Assembly (NCBI GenBank): GCA_023261405.1
Contig: JAHFOZ010000206.1
Coordinates: forward strand, 1 to 7,608
Reading direction: 5' to 3'
Source: Planctomycetota bacterium
Lineage (GTDB): Bacteria > Planctomycetota > MHYJ01 > JACPRB01
DNA length: 7,608 bases
Numbering within the stretch: the stretch's first letter is position 1; every line of letters begins with the position of its first letter. Shown piece after piece: positions 4,697 to 7,608 of the stretch. The notes under the pieces were generated by a model that worked only from the letters and a program-made list of their open reading frames with translations, did not search any database and was not told where the DNA came from. The position numbers were made by a program, and so were the translations under genes.

Positions 4697-7608
4697 ATGC
4701 TCCTCCTCCCCCTGCTCATCCTCGCCACCCAGGACGGCGCCGTTGACTTCAAGCGCGACGTCCGGCCGATCCTCTCGGAGAACTGCTTCCAGTGCCACGG
4801 CCCGGACGAGAAGCGCCGCAAGGCCGACCTCCGGCTCGACACGAAGGAAGGCGCGTTCGCCAACCTCGACGGCCATTCCGCCGTCGTCGCCGGGAGCGTC
4901 GAGAAAAGCGAGCTCCACCGGCGGATCACCACGAGCGACGCCGACGACCACATGCCGCCCGCCAAGACGGGCAAGAAACTCACCGCCGCGCAGATCGCGC
5001 TCGTACGGAAGTGGATCGAGCAGGGCGCGAAGTGGTCCGATCACTGGGCGTTCGTGGCGCCCGAGCGCACGCCGGTCCCTTCAGCCGGGAACCCGATCGA
5101 CGCCTTCGTCTTCGCGCGCCTCAAACGCGAGGGGCTCGCGTTCTCCCCCGAGGCGGACCAGGTCACCCTCCTCCGCCGCCTCAGCCTCGACCTTACAGGC
5201 CTGCCGCCGACCGCGGCCGAGCTGGACGCCTTCCTCGCCGACGGACGTCCCGGCGCCTGGGAGCGGCAGGTCGACCGCCTCCTCGCCTCGCCCCACCACG
5301 GCGAGCGCTGGGCGCGACACTGGCTGGATGCCGCGCGCTACGCCGACTCCGACGGCTACGAGAAGGACAAGCAGCGGCAGGTCTGGTTCTACCGCGACTG
5401 GGTGGTGGAGGCGATCAACCGCGACCTGCCTTACGATCGATTCGTCATCGAGCAGCTTGCCGGCGATCTCCTGCCGGACGCCACGCAGGACCAGCGGGTC
5501 GCCACCGGTTTCCTCCGGAACTCGATGATCAACGAGGAGGGCGGCGTGGACCCCGAGCAGTTCCGCATGGAGGCCATGTTCGACCGGATGGACGCCATCG
5601 GGAAGAGCGTGCTCGGGATCACGATCCAGTGCGCCCAGTGCCACAGCCACAAGTACGACCCGCTCACCCACGAGGACTACTACCGGATGTTCGCGTTCCT
5701 CAACAACGACGACGAGGCGAACATCCCCGCCTACGCCCCCGACGAGCAGCAGCGCCGTGCGGAGATCTTCCGAAAGATCCGCGAGATCGAGGAGGAGCTC
5801 CGGCACAAGAATCCGGACTGGCCCGAGCGCCTGGCCTGCTGGGAGGAGGAGAGGAAGGCGGGGCGGCCGGAATGGACGGCCGTGGTCCCGGCCGTGGACG
5901 AGATCTCCACCGGCGGCCAGAAGTATCTGCCGCTCGCGGACGGCTCCTTCCTCGCCCAGGGCTATGCCCCGACCAAGCACAAGGTGAAGATGACCGTGAA
6001 GACGGACCTCCCGGAGATCACCGGCTTCCGGCTCGAGCTCCTGAACGATCCGAACCTCCCGCTCGGGGGCCCCGGGCGCTCGCCCAAGGGCACCGCCGCG
6101 CTCACGGAGTTCGAGGTCGAGGCCTCCGCGGCCGACGGGTCGCAGAAGTCCAAGGTCAGGTTCGTCCGCGCCACGGCGGACTTCGATCCCCCGGAGCAGC
6201 CGCTCGAGAAGATCTTCGACGACAAGAGCGGCAAGAAGCGGATCACGGGCCCCGTGGCCTTCGCCATCGACGGGAAGCAGGAGACGGCCTGGGGAACCGA
6301 CGCGGGGCCTGGGCGGCGAAACGTCCCGCGGCAGGCGGTCTTCGTCCCCGAGAAGCCCGTGGCCTTTCCCGGCGGCGCGCTGCTCACGTTCACCCTCCAG
6401 CAAAACCACGGCGGCTGGAACAGCGACGACAACCAGAGCCACAACCTCGGCCGGATGCGGCTCTCGATCACGGGGAGCCCGGACCCCGCGGTCGATCCAA
6501 TCCCGCCTTCGGCCCGCGAGGCGTTGGGGGTCGATCCTTCCAGGCGCAGTCCCGCCCAGCAGGCGGCGGTCTTCGTGGCCTTCCGCGTCACGGTCGAGGA
6601 ATGGAAGGAAGCCAACGACCGGATCGAGGGACTCTGGAAGCAGCATCCGGAGGGCTCGTCGCAGCTCGTGCTCGCGGATCGCGAGAGGCCGCGCATGACG
6701 AGCCTCCTCAAGCGGGGTGACTTCCTGAAGCCGGACCGGGCGGTCAAGGCGGGAGGCCCCGCGTTCCTGCACCCCGTGCCCGCCGGCGCCCCGGTGAGCC
6801 GCCTCACGTTCGCGAAGTGGCTGGTGGACCGGAAATCGCCGACCGCAGCGCGCGCGGCGGTGAACCGGGCCTGGCAGGCCTATTTCGGGACGGGCCTCGT
6901 CCGGACGAGCGAGGATTTCGGCTCCCAGGGCGAGCAGCCCTCCCACATGGAACTGCTCGACTGGCTCGCGGTGGAGTTCATGGACCAGGGCTGGAGCCCG
7001 AAGAAGCTGCACCGCCTGATCGTGACGTCGCGCACCTACCGGCAGTCGTCCAGGGTCACGCGCGCGCTCCTCGAGCGCGACCCGGAGAACCGCCTCCTCG
7101 CGCGCGGGCCGCGCTTTCGCGTCGAGGGAGAGATCGTCCGCGACATCGCGCTCGCCGCAAGCGGCCTGCTCAACCTGAAGATGGGCGGCCCGAGCGTCTA
7201 CCCGCCGGCGCCCGCGTCGCTCTTCCTGCCGCCGGCCAGTTACGGCCCGAAAGTGTGGATCGACGAGAAGGGCGACGGGCGCTTCCGGCGCGGCCTCTAC
7301 ACGTTCCGCTACCGGTCGGTCCCGCACCCCGCGCTCCAGGTCTTCGACACGCCGAACGGCGACTTCTCCTGCGTGAAGCGCGCGCGGTCGAACACGCCGC
7401 TCCAGGCGCTCACCACGCTCAACGAGCCGCTCTTCATGGAATGCGCGCGGGGGCTGGCGCGCCTGGCGCTCAAGGACGGCGGCGACGCGGACGCCGAGCG
7501 GCTGGCCTTCGCCTTCCGCCGCTGCACGTCGCGCCGGCCCGCGGCTGAGGAGTCGGCCGTGCTCCTTGCGCTGCTCAAGCGGCAGTCGGGGCGCTTCGCC
7601 GGCGGCGG
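4697..7608 (+). CDS. PSCyt1-DUF1549-DUF1553 (PSD1) planctomycete-type cytochrome protein, C-terminus cut off by window edge
   Basis: A large exported protein of unknown biochemical role, from a family expanded in planctomycetes and often found near polysaccharide- or sulfatase-related genes. From ATG 4697 there are 970 open codons without a stop. Domains in order: a short hydrophobic leader (1-11); PSCyt1 (about 16-115) with a C-x-x-C-H haem site, CFQCH (C30, C33, H34), and HMPP, where M86 is a possible axial ligand; DUF1549 (about 130-335), including LTGLPPT (166-172) and a second C-x-x-C-H, CAQCH (312-316), followed by HKYDPLT; a charged helical stretch (348-390); a beta-rich central part (about 400-595) with a discoidin-like look, such as AIDGKQETAW (523-532); and DUF1553 (about 700 to the end), including FGTGLVRTSEDFG (730-742) and RSNTPLQALTTLNEP (897-911). 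Probably only a few dozen residues are missing. In this family a DUF1501 gene often follows; that is not visible here. GTG 4694 is an equally possible start, and a TAG at 4685-4687 rules out earlier ones. Confidence 0.93.
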   Translation, partial: MLLLPLLILATQDGAVDFKRDVRPILSENCFQCHGPDEKRRKADLRLDTKEGAFANLDGHSAVVAGSVEKSELHRRITTSDADDHMPPAKTGKKLTAAQIALVRKWIEQGAKWSDHWAFVAPERTPVPSAGNPIDAFVFARLKREGLAFSPEADQVTLLRRLSLDLTGLPPTAAELDAFLADGRPGAWERQVDRLLASPHHGERWARHWLDAARYADSDGYEKDKQRQVWFYRDWVVEAINRDLPYDRFVIEQLAGDLLPDATQDQRVATGFLRNSMINEEGGVDPEQFRMEAMFDRMDAIGKSVLGITIQCAQCHSHKYDPLTHEDYYRMFAFLNNDDEANIPAYAPDEQQRRAEIFRKIREIEEELRHKNPDWPERLACWEEERKAGRPEWTAVVPAVDEISTGGQKYLPLADGSFLAQGYAPTKHKVKMTVKTDLPEITGFRLELLNDPNLPLGGPGRSPKGTAALTEFEVEASAADGSQKSKVRFVRATADFDPPEQPLEKIFDDKSGKKRITGPVAFAIDGKQETAWGTDAGPGRRNVPRQAVFVPEKPVAFPGGALLTFTLQQNHGGWNSDDNQSHNLGRMRLSITGSPDPAVDPIPPSAREALGVDPSRRSPAQQAAVFVAFRVTVEEWKEANDRIEGLWKQHPEGSSQLVLADRERPRMTSLLKRGDFLKPDRAVKAGGPAFLHPVPAGAPVSRLTFAKWLVDRKSPTAARAAVNRAWQAYFGTGLVRTSEDFGSQGEQPSHMELLDWLAVEFMDQGWSPKKLHRLIVTSRTYRQSSRVTRALLERDPENRLLARGPRFRVEGEIVRDIALAASGLLNLKMGGPSVYPPAPASLFLPPASYGPKVWIDEKGDGRFRRGLYTFRYRSVPHPALQVFDTPNGDFSCVKRARSNTPLQALTTLNEPLFMECARGLARLALKDGGDADAERLAFAFRRCTSRRPAAEESAVLLALLKRQSGRFAGG

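Noticed and set aside
4606..4983. Upstream N-terminal extension of the NagB/AgaI-like frame
   Set aside because: The frame is open to 4983, but the extra residues have no similarity to the family, cross the divergent spacer and run antisense into the PSCyt1 domain. MRVEIFED from ATG 4605 is a normal family start.
4792..6720. A 642-codon plus-strand open frame in another phase of the PSD1-type gene
   Set aside because: It is almost wholly Arg, Gly, Pro and Ala, typical of a frame-shifted read of GC-rich coding sequence.
5081..7327. A 748-codon open frame on the minus strand opposite the PSD1-type gene
   Set aside because: Its translation is low-complexity and rich in Arg, Gly, Leu, Val and Glu, with no recognisable domain. 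The plus-strand frame contains complete PSCyt1, DUF1549 and DUF1553 motifs. Long antisense frames are expected in high-GC coding DNA.

Overview
The window is GC-rich, densely coded bacterial DNA that most resembles a planctomycete (Planctomycetota). The main reason is the large protein at the right end. It has a PSCyt1 haem-binding domain, a DUF1549 domain and a DUF1553 (PSD1) domain, an architecture expanded mainly in planctomycetes and also found in Verrucomicrobiota and some Acidobacteriota. A secreted PQQ-type beta-propeller protein of a kind common in the same groups supports this. The assignment is an inference from gene content, since no rRNA or tRNA is present.

Layout: (1) positions 1-1414, minus strand: the first 471 codons of a YjhG/YagF-type sugar-acid (D-xylonate) dehydratase, running off the left edge. 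(2) 1415-1492: a 78-bp divergent spacer. (3) 1493-2512, plus strand: a squalene synthase with the motif set of the eukaryotic-type single-enzyme family. (4) 2568-3839, plus strand: an exported PQQ-like beta-propeller protein, best started at a GTG behind a strong Shine-Dalgarno. (5) 3895-4605, minus strand, convergent with the previous gene: a NagB/AgaI-family amino-sugar-phosphate deaminase/isomerase. (6) 4606-4696: a 91-bp divergent spacer with an inverted repeat and candidate promoters for both flanking genes. (7) 4697-7608, plus strand: 970 codons of the PSCyt1-DUF1549-DUF1553 protein, running off the right edge. No non-coding stretch exceeds 100 bp. I see no mobile element, CRISPR array, tRNA, rRNA or phage gene.

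The genes do not form one obvious operon. Genes 1, 5 and 7 fit a general theme of breaking down sugars and polysaccharides: sugar-acid dehydration, amino-sugar phosphate conversion, and a surface/periplasmic cytochrome-like protein of a class often found near polysaccharide-degradation genes. The squalene synthase belongs to isoprenoid/membrane-lipid metabolism and stands alone here. The octamer ACAATCCG occurs three times, each time in a divergent spacer. Two copies sit 3-4 nt before the start codons of the two minus-strand genes, where they overlap -10-like hexamers and no ribosome binding site is visible, suggesting leaderless or near-leaderless transcripts or a shared operator.

I found no evidence of a previously undescribed system. 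The points most worth a second look are the promoter/operator signals, the eukaryotic-type squalene synthase, and the AgaI-like active site of the deaminase-family protein.
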